A stretch of DNA of 64,000 bases from CAYNHZ01 sp964397445. Lineage in GTDB: Bacteria; Bacteroidota; Bacteroidia; Bacteroidales; UBA932. Below, piece after piece: positions 1 to 7,007 of the stretch. The stretch lies in NCBI GenBank assembly GCA_964397445.1, contig CAYNHZ010000002.1, positions 124,001-188,000 of the forward strand, in the 5' to 3' direction. Each line of letters opens with the position of its first letter. Position 1 is the stretch's first letter. The translations under genes and the position numbers were made by a program. The notes under the pieces are model-generated. The model saw only the letters and a list, made by a program, of their open reading frames with translations. It ran no database searches and was not told the DNA's origin.

Positions 1-231
1 CCTCTTTTCAAGGTTATAAAAGAGGAGTCCGGTACAGAGTGGAGAGAGATGTATAAGGTTTTCAATATGGGACATAGGATGGAGTTGTATATTCCTGCAA
101 ATATTGCAAATGATATTATCTCTATTTCTGAGAAATATGGTGTGGAGGCTAAGATTATAGGTAGGGTTGAGGAGTGTGATGGTAAAGAGGTTGTGATACG
201 GGGAGAGAATGGAGAGTATGTGTATAATTAA
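1..231 (+). CDS. purM: Phosphoribosylformylglycinamidine cyclo-ligase (AIR synthetase), C-terminal part
   Basis: The frame is open from the first base, so only the last 76 residues are visible. They contain the stretch KVFNMGHRMELYI followed by a short end with IIGRVEE, which resembles the C-terminal domain of Bacteroidetes PurM (aminoimidazole ribonucleotide synthetase, fifth step of de novo purine synthesis, cytoplasmic). A Met at base 49 lies in the middle of this domain and is unlikely to be a start. The next gene begins 6 bases after the stop, so this gene probably heads or belongs to a cotranscribed group. The family call rests on a short fragment; an AIR-synthase-related paralogue is the alternative. 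Confidence 0.8.
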   Translation, partial: PLFKVIKEESGTEWREMYKVFNMGHRMELYIPANIANDIISISEKYGVEAKIIGRVEECDGKEVVIRGENGEYVYN

Positions 232-237
232 CTGATT

Positions 238-1716
238 ATGAAAAATATTTTTATTTCACTTTTTTCTTTATTTATCTCTATTTTTTTGATTTCTTGCAGT
301 GATGATAAGGGACATAGTATGCTTCTGTCTATTTCTAATAAGGCATTGAACGATACCTCTTCGATATATTATGCCCATTTTGATCAATATCCATCGGATG
401 CAAGGAGATTGCCGATAGGTATTTTTGATTCGGGAACAGGGGGGCTTACTGTCCTGGAGACTATTTTAAAAATAGATAAATTTGATAATATAACGGGGAA
501 AGAGATCCAGGACGGAATACCCGATTTTGCAGGGGAGAACTTTGTTTATTTAGCTGATTATGCAAATTTTCCATATGGTAATTATTGGAAATTCGGGAAA
601 GAGGATATTTTGCGCGAGATCGTAATTAAAAATTCCCTTTTTATGATGGGGAGAAATTTTTATAACCTTTCGATTGATGAAAAACCTACCGGGTATAAAG
701 ATCCTGTAAAGATTGTGATAATTGCATCTAATGCAGCGAGTGCTTGCGGATATCGTGATGTGGATACCCTCCTTAACCTTAGCAATACGGGGGTTAGAGT
801 TGTTGGGGTGATTAATTCCGGTGTTAGGGCAGCTCTCGATTCTCTTGATAGGAACTCTCCCTATTCGATTGGGGTTCTATCTACACCAGGTATGATTGCT
901 TCGGGTGAGTATGATAAGTCTATTAACAATATCTCATCTGCTATGGGTTTCAATTTTCCTCTTCAAGTTTTCTATCAAGAGGGTGAGGGGATTACAGATG
1001 CTATTGAGGGGAATAAAAGGTATATTTTGAAGGGGGCAACAGCTCCAAGGGGGGATTATGCAGGGCCTAAATTGGGAAGTGGTGAAAATGATATTAATCC
1101 AAATCTTTTGGATAGATATAATTTTCAATTTGGCGGGAATGAGATTTTGTTCACTAAAGAGGGGGAGACTTTTACTAATATTCAACTCAATTCTTTAGGT
1201 AACTATGCAAGATTTAATCTTGTCTCATTAGTGGAGAAACATAGAAAGAGCGGATGTTTATTACCACTCTCTTCTATTATTTTGGGTAATACCCATTACC
1301 CATTTATAATGGATACTTTAAAGAATATTATTAAAGAGTTATACAATTTTAAAAGGGATGGAGTTTATCTATATCGCAATACCATCTCCAATAATATCAG
1401 ATTTATTGATCCTGCAGAATATACTGCTAAGGAGTGTTATAATATTTTACGAGAAGCTAAAAAATTGGCACTCAGGACATCAGGCACTCAATTGTCTGCA
1501 TTTGTTTCGCTCCCTTCATATGGTCTCTCTCCCGATTTTTTCAATCCAGATGGGAGTTTTACCGATATCTTTAAGTATGGTAGAGTATTGGGGAGTGAAG
1601 AGGTTATAACCAAGATTGTACCTTTTTCTTCAAGATATATCGATAGTGAAACTGTTTTAAGAATGGAACATACTGTTCCTCTTTCATTTACTCTTATTAA
1701 AAAAACACTTTATTAA
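238..1716 (+). CDS. MurI/Asp-Glu racemase-like lipoprotein lacking both catalytic cysteines
   Basis: The 492-residue product opens with a lipoprotein signal (hydrophobic stretch ending LISC, Cys20), so it is probably exported and lipid-anchored. Residues 60-69 read IGIFDSGTGG, the hallmark of glutamate racemase, and the two halves of the racemase fold are recognisable. Glutamate racemases use two cysteines, in ACNTAS and LGCTHYP. Here these positions read ASNAAS (Ser164) and LGNTHYP (Asn351), so both acid/base cysteines are gone while the following Thr-His is kept. At 492 residues it is far longer than MurI (about 270), with extra sequence around residues 245-330. I infer a non-racemase, possibly ligand-binding role in the periplasm. 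It starts 6 bases after purM and ends 5 bases before the exonuclease gene. Confidence 0.8.
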   Translation: MKNIFISLFSLFISIFLISCSDDKGHSMLLSISNKALNDTSSIYYAHFDQYPSDARRLPIGIFDSGTGGLTVLETILKIDKFDNITGKEIQDGIPDFAGENFVYLADYANFPYGNYWKFGKEDILREIVIKNSLFMMGRNFYNLSIDEKPTGYKDPVKIVIIASNAASACGYRDVDTLLNLSNTGVRVVGVINSGVRAALDSLDRNSPYSIGVLSTPGMIASGEYDKSINNISSAMGFNFPLQVFYQEGEGITDAIEGNKRYILKGATAPRGDYAGPKLGSGENDINPNLLDRYNFQFGGNEILFTKEGETFTNIQLNSLGNYARFNLVSLVEKHRKSGCLLPLSSIILGNTHYPFIMDTLKNIIKELYNFKRDGVYLYRNTISNNIRFIDPAEYTAKECYNILREAKKLALRTSGTQLSAFVSLPSYGLSPDFFNPDGSFTDIFKYGRVLGSEEVITKIVPFSSRYIDSETVLRMEHTVPLSFTLIKKTLY

Positions 1717-1721
1717 TTATT

Positions 1722-2321
1722 ATGCTTTATTCTGAAAGTATTTCACAGGAAGAGATAGAATCTCTGGAAATAGCCTCTTTTGAAGGACCAATAATAGTTG
1801 TAGACTTGATAGATGAAGAATTTTCAGAGGCTGTGGAATATCTCAGTTCTCAGAAAATCATTGGTTTTGATACGGAGACTAAGCCCTGTTTTCATTCAGG
1901 GGAGAGAAACAAAGTTTCATTGTTACAATTGTCGGGTGAAGACAAGGCCTATCTGTTTAGGCTCAAATCTTTGGGATTACCGACCCCGATTGCCAATATA
2001 TTATCAAATGCTAAAATAGTCAAGGTTGGGGCAGCGGTTAAGGATGATATAAAAGGTCTTTGTCAATATCAGAAGTTTACACCTCGAGGATTTATTGACC
2101 TTCAGATGATTGCAAGTACTTATGGGATACAGGAGAAGAGTGTAAAGAAGCTTGCAGCAATTATTATGGGGAGAAAGGTGTCAAAAACCCAACAATTGTC
2201 CAATTGGGAGGCACCTCAATTGTCCGGGGCACAGTTGAAGTATGCAGCTATTGATGCGTGGATATGTAGAGAGATGTATGTGAAATTGACCACATTAAAT
2301 GAGAGTCAAGCTAATAATTAA
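1722..2321 (+). CDS. 3'-5' exonuclease domain protein (DEDDy, RNase D-like)
   Basis: The 199 residues contain the three exonuclease motifs of the DEDD superfamily: IIGFDTET (Exo I, Asp and Glu), VGAAVKDDIKGL (Exo II, Asp) and YAAIDAW (Exo III with Tyr, so DEDDy type). These residues bind the two metal ions that cleave the 3' phosphodiester. The protein is just the catalytic domain; it lacks the HRDC domains of classical RNase D. It lies 5 bases downstream of the racemase-like gene and 18 bases upstream of the methyltransferase, consistent with one transcript. The substrate (RNA or DNA) cannot be told from sequence. Confidence 0.85.
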   Translation: MLYSESISQEEIESLEIASFEGPIIVVDLIDEEFSEAVEYLSSQKIIGFDTETKPCFHSGERNKVSLLQLSGEDKAYLFRLKSLGLPTPIANILSNAKIVKVGAAVKDDIKGLCQYQKFTPRGFIDLQMIASTYGIQEKSVKKLAAIIMGRKVSKTQQLSNWEAPQLSGAQLKYAAIDAWICREMYVKLTTLNESQANN

Positions 2322-2339
2322 GCGAGTAACAATTGTCAG

Positions 2340-3569
2340 ATGATTAAAAAAGTATTTATAAAGAAAGGTAGAGATGAATCCATTATCCGTTTTCATCCTT
2401 GGGTTTTTTCAGGGGCTATTTATAAGATGGACGAAGGGATTTTTGAGGGAGAAGTGGTTGAGGTTGTTAACTATGAGGGGACTTTTTTAGCCTATGGACA
2501 TTATCAGTTAGGGTCTATCACAGTTAGAATTTTAGCTTTTGATAATTTGTTTTTACCAATGAACGGCTCTTTCAGAGAGGACTTTTGGTATGACAGGATT
2601 TATAAAGCTCTTCAGATGAGAAACTCCTTGCAAATTACTCCGCTATCAAATTGTTATCGTCTTATTCACGGAGAGGGTGATTTTTTGCCCGGATTGATTA
2701 TTGATTATTATGATGGTGTTGCAGTTATGCAGTCTCATTCTGCTGGAATGTATCTCTCACGAGAGATTATTGCTGCTGCTTTGAAAAGATGTTATGGTGA
2801 AAAGCTATTGGCAATATATGATAAGAGTGAGGGAACAGCCCCCTTTAAGGCTGGGTTAAACCTGAGGGATGGATATCTTTTTAACTCAATTTCAGTTGAT
2901 GGTAAACATCCAATTATCAATGGCGATCATTTTGTTATAGAGAACGGACATAAGTTTATAATTGATTGGGAGACAGGACAAAAAACTGGTTTCTTTTTGG
3001 ATCAGCGTGACAATAGAGCCCTTGTAGGGAGGTATTCTCAGGGTAGGAGGGTCCTAAATTTATTTTGTTATACGGGTGGATTTTCAATTTACGCTTTAGC
3101 TTCTGGAGCAGAGAGGGTTGTCTCTGTCGATTCATCCAAATCAGCTGTCCTAATGACGGATAGAAATGTTGATTTGAATTTCAAAGGAGAACATATTTTT
3201 CATACATCAGTTTGTAATGATGCTATTGACTACTTAAAAGGAGTTAATTGTGGCGATTTTGATATGATAATCGTTGATCCTCCTGCTTTTGCAAAACACA
3301 GAGGAGCTATTAATAATGCTTTAAGGGCATATAGAAGATTGAATAGTTATGCTATTGAGAAGGTTGCTCCAGGCGGAGTGATATTTACATATAGTTGCTC
3401 TCAAGTTGTGGATAAGCAGATGTTTGCATTAACAGTGTTTTCTGCAGCTGCACAAGTAGGTAGGAGGGTAAGAATATTAGACAGACTAACTCAACCATCC
3501 GATCATCCTGTAAATATATATCACCCTGAGGGAGAATATTTAAAAGGACTCCTTTTATATGTCGAATAA
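2340..3569 (+). CDS. rlmI: Class I SAM-dependent rRNA methyltransferase, RlmI type
   Basis: The 409-residue product has a PUA-like RNA-binding domain at about residues 1-75, the linker motif GQKTGFFLDQRDNR typical of RlmI proteins, a SAM-binding strand-loop NLFCYTGGFS near residue 240, and the catalytic IVDPPAFAK near residue 310. TYSCSQ near residue 355 follows the usual pattern. RlmI makes 5-methylcytosine at C1962 of 23S rRNA; I infer the same substrate here, though paralogues with other targets exist in Bacteroidetes. It sits in the run of closely spaced plus-strand genes from purM to the sulfoxide reductase. Length matches the family (about 390-400). Confidence 0.85.
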   Translation: MIKKVFIKKGRDESIIRFHPWVFSGAIYKMDEGIFEGEVVEVVNYEGTFLAYGHYQLGSITVRILAFDNLFLPMNGSFREDFWYDRIYKALQMRNSLQITPLSNCYRLIHGEGDFLPGLIIDYYDGVAVMQSHSAGMYLSREIIAAALKRCYGEKLLAIYDKSEGTAPFKAGLNLRDGYLFNSISVDGKHPIINGDHFVIENGHKFIIDWETGQKTGFFLDQRDNRALVGRYSQGRRVLNLFCYTGGFSIYALASGAERVVSVDSSKSAVLMTDRNVDLNFKGEHIFHTSVCNDAIDYLKGVNCGDFDMIIVDPPAFAKHRGAINNALRAYRRLNSYAIEKVAPGGVIFTYSCSQVVDKQMFALTVFSAAAQVGRRVRILDRLTQPSDHPVNIYHPEGEYLKGLLLYVE

Positions 3570-3592
3570 TCCCTATATTAATTTAGTAAAAG

Positions 3593-4090
3593 ATGGAACA
3601 AATAAATGTGAAATCATCGAATAAGGGGGAGATTTATCTTGAGATAATACCTCAAATAGAGAGCCTTATTTCTGATGAGGAGGATATCGTAGCAAATCTT
3701 GGAAATATTGCTGCTGTATTAAAATACACTTTCAATTTTTGGTGGGTAGGCTTTTATCTTATCAAGAATAATAGTAATGGGATAAAAGAGATGGTATTAG
3801 CTCCCTTTCAAGGCCCTCTTGCGTGCACAAGGATTCAATTTGGCAGAGGAGTATGCGGTACTGTATGGAAGGAGGGCAGGACTATTGTGGTTGATGATGT
3901 TGATGCTTTTCCAGGTCATATAGCTTGCAGTTCATTGTCTCGTTCGGAGATAGTCATTCCTATATTTGATTCAAATGGGATTTTTTATGGGGTTTTGGAT
4001 ATTGATAGTGAAAGATTATCCGCTTTTGATGATATTGATGCGAAGTACTTGGAGATATTGGCTTCTATTATTTGCAAAAAAATAAAATAG
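3593..4090 (+). CDS. msrC: Free methionine-(R)-sulfoxide reductase, GAF domain
   Basis: This 165-residue single GAF-domain protein carries the fRMsr signature. Cys78 (LACTRI), Cys88 (RGVCGT) and Cys112 (HIACSS) have the same 10- and 24-residue spacing as the three redox cysteines of E. coli fRMsr (84, 94, 118), with GHIAC and SEIVIP motifs around them. It reduces free Met-(R)-sulfoxide to methionine using thioredoxin as donor and acts in the cytoplasm. It is the last protein gene of the plus-strand run beginning with purM. The promoter of the following tRNA-Cys overlaps its last codons. All three cysteines are present, so activity is expected. Confidence 0.92.
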   Translation: MEQINVKSSNKGEIYLEIIPQIESLISDEEDIVANLGNIAAVLKYTFNFWWVGFYLIKNNSNGIKEMVLAPFQGPLACTRIQFGRGVCGTVWKEGRTIVVDDVDAFPGHIACSSLSRSEIVIPIFDSNGIFYGVLDIDSERLSAFDDIDAKYLEILASIICKKIK

Positions 4091-4101
4091 TACTATCTTT
4101 G
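4071..4101 (+). promoter_or_regulatory. Promoter of tRNA-Cys
   Basis: TTTG at 4071-4074 and TATCTTTG at 4094-4101 are separated by exactly 19 bases, the full Bacteroidetes -33/-7 consensus. Transcription would begin just ahead of the tRNA at 4114. The -33 box lies inside the last codons of the sulfoxide reductase gene. Confidence 0.75.
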
Positions 4102-4113
4102 CACTCCCTAACC

Positions 4114-4184
4114 GGTACCATGGCCGAGTGGTTAGGCAACGGTCTGCAAAACCGTGAACAGCAGTTCGATTCTGCTTGGTACCT
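4114..4184 (+). tRNA. tRNA-Cys (anticodon GCA)
   Basis: A complete cloverleaf can be drawn: a 7-bp acceptor stem (GGTACCA with TGGTACC), an anticodon stem ACGGT/ACCGT closing the loop CTGCAAA with anticodon GCA at 4146-4148, a 5-bp T stem closing TTCGATT, and discriminator base U at 4184, the identity base expected of tRNA-Cys. The 3' CCA is not encoded. A consensus promoter lies just upstream and a strong terminator just downstream, so it is a single-gene transcript. Confidence 0.97.
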
Positions 4185-4188
4185 CGAG

Positions 4189-4218
4189 AGCCCTCTACTA
4201 TTTTGTAGGGGGCTTTTT
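4189..4218 (+). terminator. Rho-independent terminator after tRNA-Cys
   Basis: A 10-bp stem (4189-4198 with 4205-4214, one G-T pair) closes a 6-base loop and is followed by a T run at 4214-4218. It starts 5 bases after the tRNA. Confidence 0.85.
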
Positions 4219-4230
4219 CTGTATATTCGT

Positions 4231-4261
4231 GTTGTCTTTTTAATAACATAGTTTATCTTTG
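4231..4261 (+). promoter_or_regulatory. Promoter of the ion-channel gene
   Basis: GTTG at 4231-4234 and TATCTTTG at 4254-4261 are 19 bases apart, matching the Bacteroidetes -33/-7 pattern. The -7 box ends one base before the tandem ATG codons at 4263/4266, so the transcript would begin on or just after them; this favours the in-frame ATG at 4293. Confidence 0.65.
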
Positions 4262-4292
4262 TATGATGTCTTTACCCAAAACAACTTATTTT

Positions 4293-5063
4293 ATGAATAA
4301 AACGAAGGTTCCAAAGCGTTTATTGCTTAGTGCAGAGATATTAGTTGGTAACCCTAAAATGAGAAAAGCAACTAAACTGTTAAATGTAATTTTAGCCTCT
4401 ATTATTAGTGTTGATTTATTAGGCTTTGTATTGAGCACTTTTGCCCAATATGTAAAATACAATGAATTCTTTTTTTATTTCAGTTTCTTAGCAACTTTTA
4501 TTTTTGCTATAGAATATATTCTGAGGGTGATCTCTGCCCCATTCCTTTACCAAAAGATTGGTAAAACAAGAGCACGAATCAAGTATATGTTTTCATTTTT
4601 CGGTATCATAGATTTGATAGCAATACTCCCTTTAATAAGCGTCCTTTTCTTTTCTGAAAGCCTTAACTCACTTGTCAATGCTTTGCAATTTACAAGGTTG
4701 TTCTTAGTGTTCAAAATTTCACGTTATTCCCCTGCTTTTTGTGCTGTTCTTGAGACAATTAGTTCAGTGAGAGGACAGCTTTTTGCAGCTATTTATATTG
4801 CCTTGGTTGGACTTATGTTCTGTGCATCAATAACCTACTTCTTTGAAAAGGATGCTCAACCTGAAGCCTTTTCAAATATAGGTCAAGGAATGTATTGGGC
4901 TGCAGTAACTTATGCTACGGTTGGATACGGAGATATTGTCCCGATTACACCGATTGGAAAATTATTTGCCGGTTTGACAGGAATATTGGGAGTTGCCCTT
5001 TTAGCAATTCCTTCAGCAATAATCAGTGCTGCTTTTGTGAGGCAGGTAACCAAAACCCCATAA
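4293..5063 (+). CDS. Voltage-gated-type potassium channel (6 TM, one pore)
   Basis: Counting from the chosen start (256 residues), the protein shows six hydrophobic segments at about 31-50, 60-78, 100-119, 128-145, 162-183 and 222-248. The pore loop between the last two carries the K+ selectivity filter TVGYGD (about 209-214). The fourth segment has only a few basic residues (TRLF..FKISRY), so voltage sensing may be weak. It is an inner-membrane K+ channel of the Ion_trans family. In-frame ATGs at 4263 and 4266 would add 10 residues, but a consensus -7 box ends at 4261, so they would hardly be transcribed; I therefore prefer 4293. The gene is monocistronic, between the tRNA terminator and a large inverted repeat. 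Confidence 0.88.
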   Translation: MNKTKVPKRLLLSAEILVGNPKMRKATKLLNVILASIISVDLLGFVLSTFAQYVKYNEFFFYFSFLATFIFAIEYILRVISAPFLYQKIGKTRARIKYMFSFFGIIDLIAILPLISVLFFSESLNSLVNALQFTRLFLVFKISRYSPAFCAVLETISSVRGQLFAAIYIALVGLMFCASITYFFEKDAQPEAFSNIGQGMYWAAVTYATVGYGDIVPITPIGKLFAGLTGILGVALLAIPSAIISAAFVRQVTKTP

Positions 5064-5087
5064 TCTAAACTCCTCTTGGGTTGTTTA

Positions 5088-5134
5088 TGAAATGAGCCTC
5101 AAAAGTTAGACATAAACTTTTGAGGCTCATTTCA
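5088..5134. repeat. Perfect 20-bp inverted repeat, probable bidirectional terminator
   Basis: Bases 5088-5107 are the exact reverse complement of 5115-5134, with a 7-base loop. It lies between the convergent channel and DUF3276 genes, where a terminator for both is expected, but no clear T run follows on either strand. The bases from 5135 to 5232 show no other structure I can name. Confidence 0.7.
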
Positions 5135-5232
5135 GTGTTTGAGTGTAGTTGACCCCTATATTATCTCAACTAATATTATTTTGCATCGTCTCGAGGAGTT
5201 TTCAGTGTGGTGTGTTCTCGGCACGATGGTGG

Positions 5233-5580
5233 TTAGAGTTCTTCGAAATTTACATCTGAAAATGAGGAATTGTCTCCATCTTCAACTTTTCGCTCTACTA
5301 CCGGGCATCTCTCTTTAATATAAGATACCACTTCACTGAGCCCTTCGGTAAATTTATCAAAATCTTCTTTATAAAGGAAAATTTTATGTTTGTCATATAC
5401 AAACCTTCCGTCTTTCTCGACTCTTCTCTTACTTTCTGTGATTGTAAGATAATAATCGTTGCCTTTAGTTGCTTTAACATCAAAGAAATATGTCCTTTTC
5501 CCTGCTCTTACCGGCTTTGAGAAAACATCATCTCCGTTACGCTCTTGCGCTCCTGCATTTTCAATATCTTCAGAATACAT
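5233..5580 (-). CDS. DUF3276 family PUR-alpha-like nucleic-acid-binding protein
   Basis: The 115-residue protein matches the small Bacteroidetes/Spirochaete DUF3276 family, whose members fold like the PUR repeat and bind single-stranded nucleic acid. Visible features are the KRTYFFDVKATKGNDYYLTITES core and the phenylalanine-rich YKEDFDKFTEGL helix, followed by an acidic tail. An in-frame ATG at 5625 would add 15 residues, but a -7 box (TATCTTTG, 5611-5604 on this strand) lies between the two ATGs, so the transcript should start after the upstream one. I therefore start at 5580. It is divergent from nusB, with back-to-back promoters. The exact target in the cell is unknown. Confidence 0.85.
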   Translation of the reverse strand: MYSEDIENAGAQERNGDDVFSKPVRAGKRTYFFDVKATKGNDYYLTITESKRRVEKDGRFVYDKHKIFLYKEDFDKFTEGLSEVVSYIKERCPVVERKVEDGDNSSFSDVNFEEL

Positions 5581-5603
5581 ATTAAGGATTTTTAAATTCT
5601 TCA

Positions 5604-5611
5604 CAAAGATA
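5604..5611 (-). promoter_or_regulatory. -7 element of the DUF3276 gene
   Basis: TATCTTTG on the minus strand, ending 24 bases before the ATG at 5580. It fits the Bacteroidetes -7 consensus. No clear -33 box is seen. Confidence 0.55.
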
Positions 5612-5635
5612 AAATATTTTTCCACTGTAAAACTC

Positions 5636-5643
5636 TATATTTG
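5636..5643 (+). promoter_or_regulatory. -7 element of nusB
   Basis: TATATTTG, ending 24 bases before the nusB ATG, the same distance as for the divergent DUF3276 gene. The two -7 boxes are 24 bases apart, back to back. Confidence 0.55.
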
Positions 5644-5666
5644 CAAAATATTTATAAAAACATAAT

Positions 5667-6611
5667 ATGCTCAATCGTCGTTTGATAAGAATTAAAGTTT
5701 TTAAAATTCTTTACGGGTTCGTTTTCTCAGGTGAAGATTCTTTAAAACAAGCTGAACAACATTTATTGAAATCTTGTGAAGACACCCTATTTTTATATAA
5801 TTTTATAAAAATCCTCCCGATTGCGTTAAAACGCTATGCTGATAATAAAATTGAAACCGGTCTGAAGAAATTTCATCCCACTCCTGAAGAGGTCACTCCA
5901 AATTTGAAGTTTTCCCAAAATAAGTATATAGCTAAATTGTTAAATGATTCGGTTTTCAACGCTTTTTGCGAGAAGAACGGTCTTGTTTGGGGAGGGGATC
6001 TTATGATTTTTGTTAAAAAACTCTACACGACTATGTCTGAGAAGGAGTATTTCAAAGAGTATATGCAATCTCCGGAGAGAACTTTTAGTGAGGATTGTGA
6101 GTTTATTCAACGTATGTATGTTGAGGAGTTGATTGACAATGAAGAACTTGAGGCTCTTTTAGAAGACATGTCCCTATATTGGATGGATGACCTTGAATAT
6201 ATCGTTAATCTTCTATTGAGAGATATGGATCTTTTGAAAAATAAATCGATGACGATAAATCCTTCAGTCTTTATGAAAGAAGATGATAAAGAATTTGCTG
6301 TTTCACTATTGCAACACTCAATAATTCATTATAATGAATATATGGATGCAATAACTGCAAATGTCTCTAATTGGGATTCTGACAGAATTGTGGCGACAGA
6401 CCTTATCCTTATAGAACAAGGTATCTCAGAAGCCGTTAAATTTCCGAATATTCCTATTAAGGCCACTATTAATGAGTATGTTGAGATCTCTAAATTTTAC
6501 AGCACAATGAAAAGCAGAGTGTTTGTTAATGGTTTGTTGGATAAGATGATTCAGAAGATGGTTGCATCTGGCGAGATTGTTAAGACCGGTAGGGGATTGA
6601 TTGAATCTTAG
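5667..6611 (+). CDS. nusB: Transcription antitermination factor NusB, long Bacteroidetes form
   Basis: The start MLNRRLIRIKVFKILYGF and the C-terminal block WDSDRIVATDLILIEQGI, with NEYVEISKFYSTMKSRVFVNG after it, are the NusB fold signatures. The protein is 314 residues rather than about 140 as in E. coli; Bacteroidetes NusB has a long insert between the N-terminal helix and the C-terminal NusB core, which here spans about residues 60-190. NusB with NusE (S10) loads on boxA RNA and assists rRNA transcription. The gene has its own promoter and is divergent from the DUF3276 gene. A separate -7 box before yajC suggests it is transcribed alone or as the first gene. Confidence 0.92.
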   Translation: MLNRRLIRIKVFKILYGFVFSGEDSLKQAEQHLLKSCEDTLFLYNFIKILPIALKRYADNKIETGLKKFHPTPEEVTPNLKFSQNKYIAKLLNDSVFNAFCEKNGLVWGGDLMIFVKKLYTTMSEKEYFKEYMQSPERTFSEDCEFIQRMYVEELIDNEELEALLEDMSLYWMDDLEYIVNLLLRDMDLLKNKSMTINPSVFMKEDDKEFAVSLLQHSIIHYNEYMDAITANVSNWDSDRIVATDLILIEQGISEAVKFPNIPIKATINEYVEISKFYSTMKSRVFVNGLLDKMIQKMVASGEIVKTGRGLIES

Positions 6612-6636
6612 TTTTTTTTCTTTTACCAAAAAATAT

Positions 6637-6644
6637 TACTTTTG
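6637..6644 (+). promoter_or_regulatory. -7 element before yajC
   Basis: TACTTTTG fits TAnnTTTG and ends 24 bases before the yajC ATG. It follows the nusB stop, so it would drive yajC-ybbR-coaE and the J-domain gene. Confidence 0.5.
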
Positions 6645-6667
6645 TATTAATTAAAAACCAAATATAA

Positions 6668-6994
6668 ATGATTAATTTTTTATTTTTACTTCAGGCGCAG
6701 CCGGAAGCAGCAAAAGGTGGATTAGGTAATTATACATTCCTGCTGATGATGGTACTTATTTTTGTTGTGATGTATTTCTTTATGATAAGACCACAACAAA
6801 AAAAACAAAAAGAGATAGTTAAATTCAGAGAATCGCTTAAAAAAGGTGACAAGATTGTGACTATTGGTGGCATCTACGGAGTTATTACTGAGGTTAAAGA
6901 TCAATTCCTTATTGTTGAAATCGATAATAATGTTAAAATAAGGGTTGATAAATCTTCTGTTGTTAAGGATGTTACTGACATACCTGCAAAATAA
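6668..6994 (+). CDS. yajC: Preprotein translocase subunit YajC
   Basis: This is a 108-residue protein with one transmembrane helix (about residues 22-41, FLLMMVLIFVVMYFFMI) followed at once by RPQQKKQKE, the YajC hallmark. The cytoplasmic domain then has the GDKIVTIGGIYGVI and V..G...I.VEIDNNVKIRV pattern. YajC associates with SecDF-YidC at the inner membrane. It is the first gene of a compact group with a YbbR-like protein, coaE and a J-domain gene, an order common in Bacteroidetes. Confidence 0.95.
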   Translation: MINFLFLLQAQPEAAKGGLGNYTFLLMMVLIFVVMYFFMIRPQQKKQKEIVKFRESLKKGDKIVTIGGIYGVITEVKDQFLIVEIDNNVKIRVDKSSVVKDVTDIPAK

Positions 6995-7007
6995 TTAATA
7001 GGTACTT

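Noticed and set aside
5088..5134. Inverted repeat as insertion-sequence ends
   Set aside because: The arms are adjacent with a 7-base loop and enclose no transposase; no target duplication is visible.
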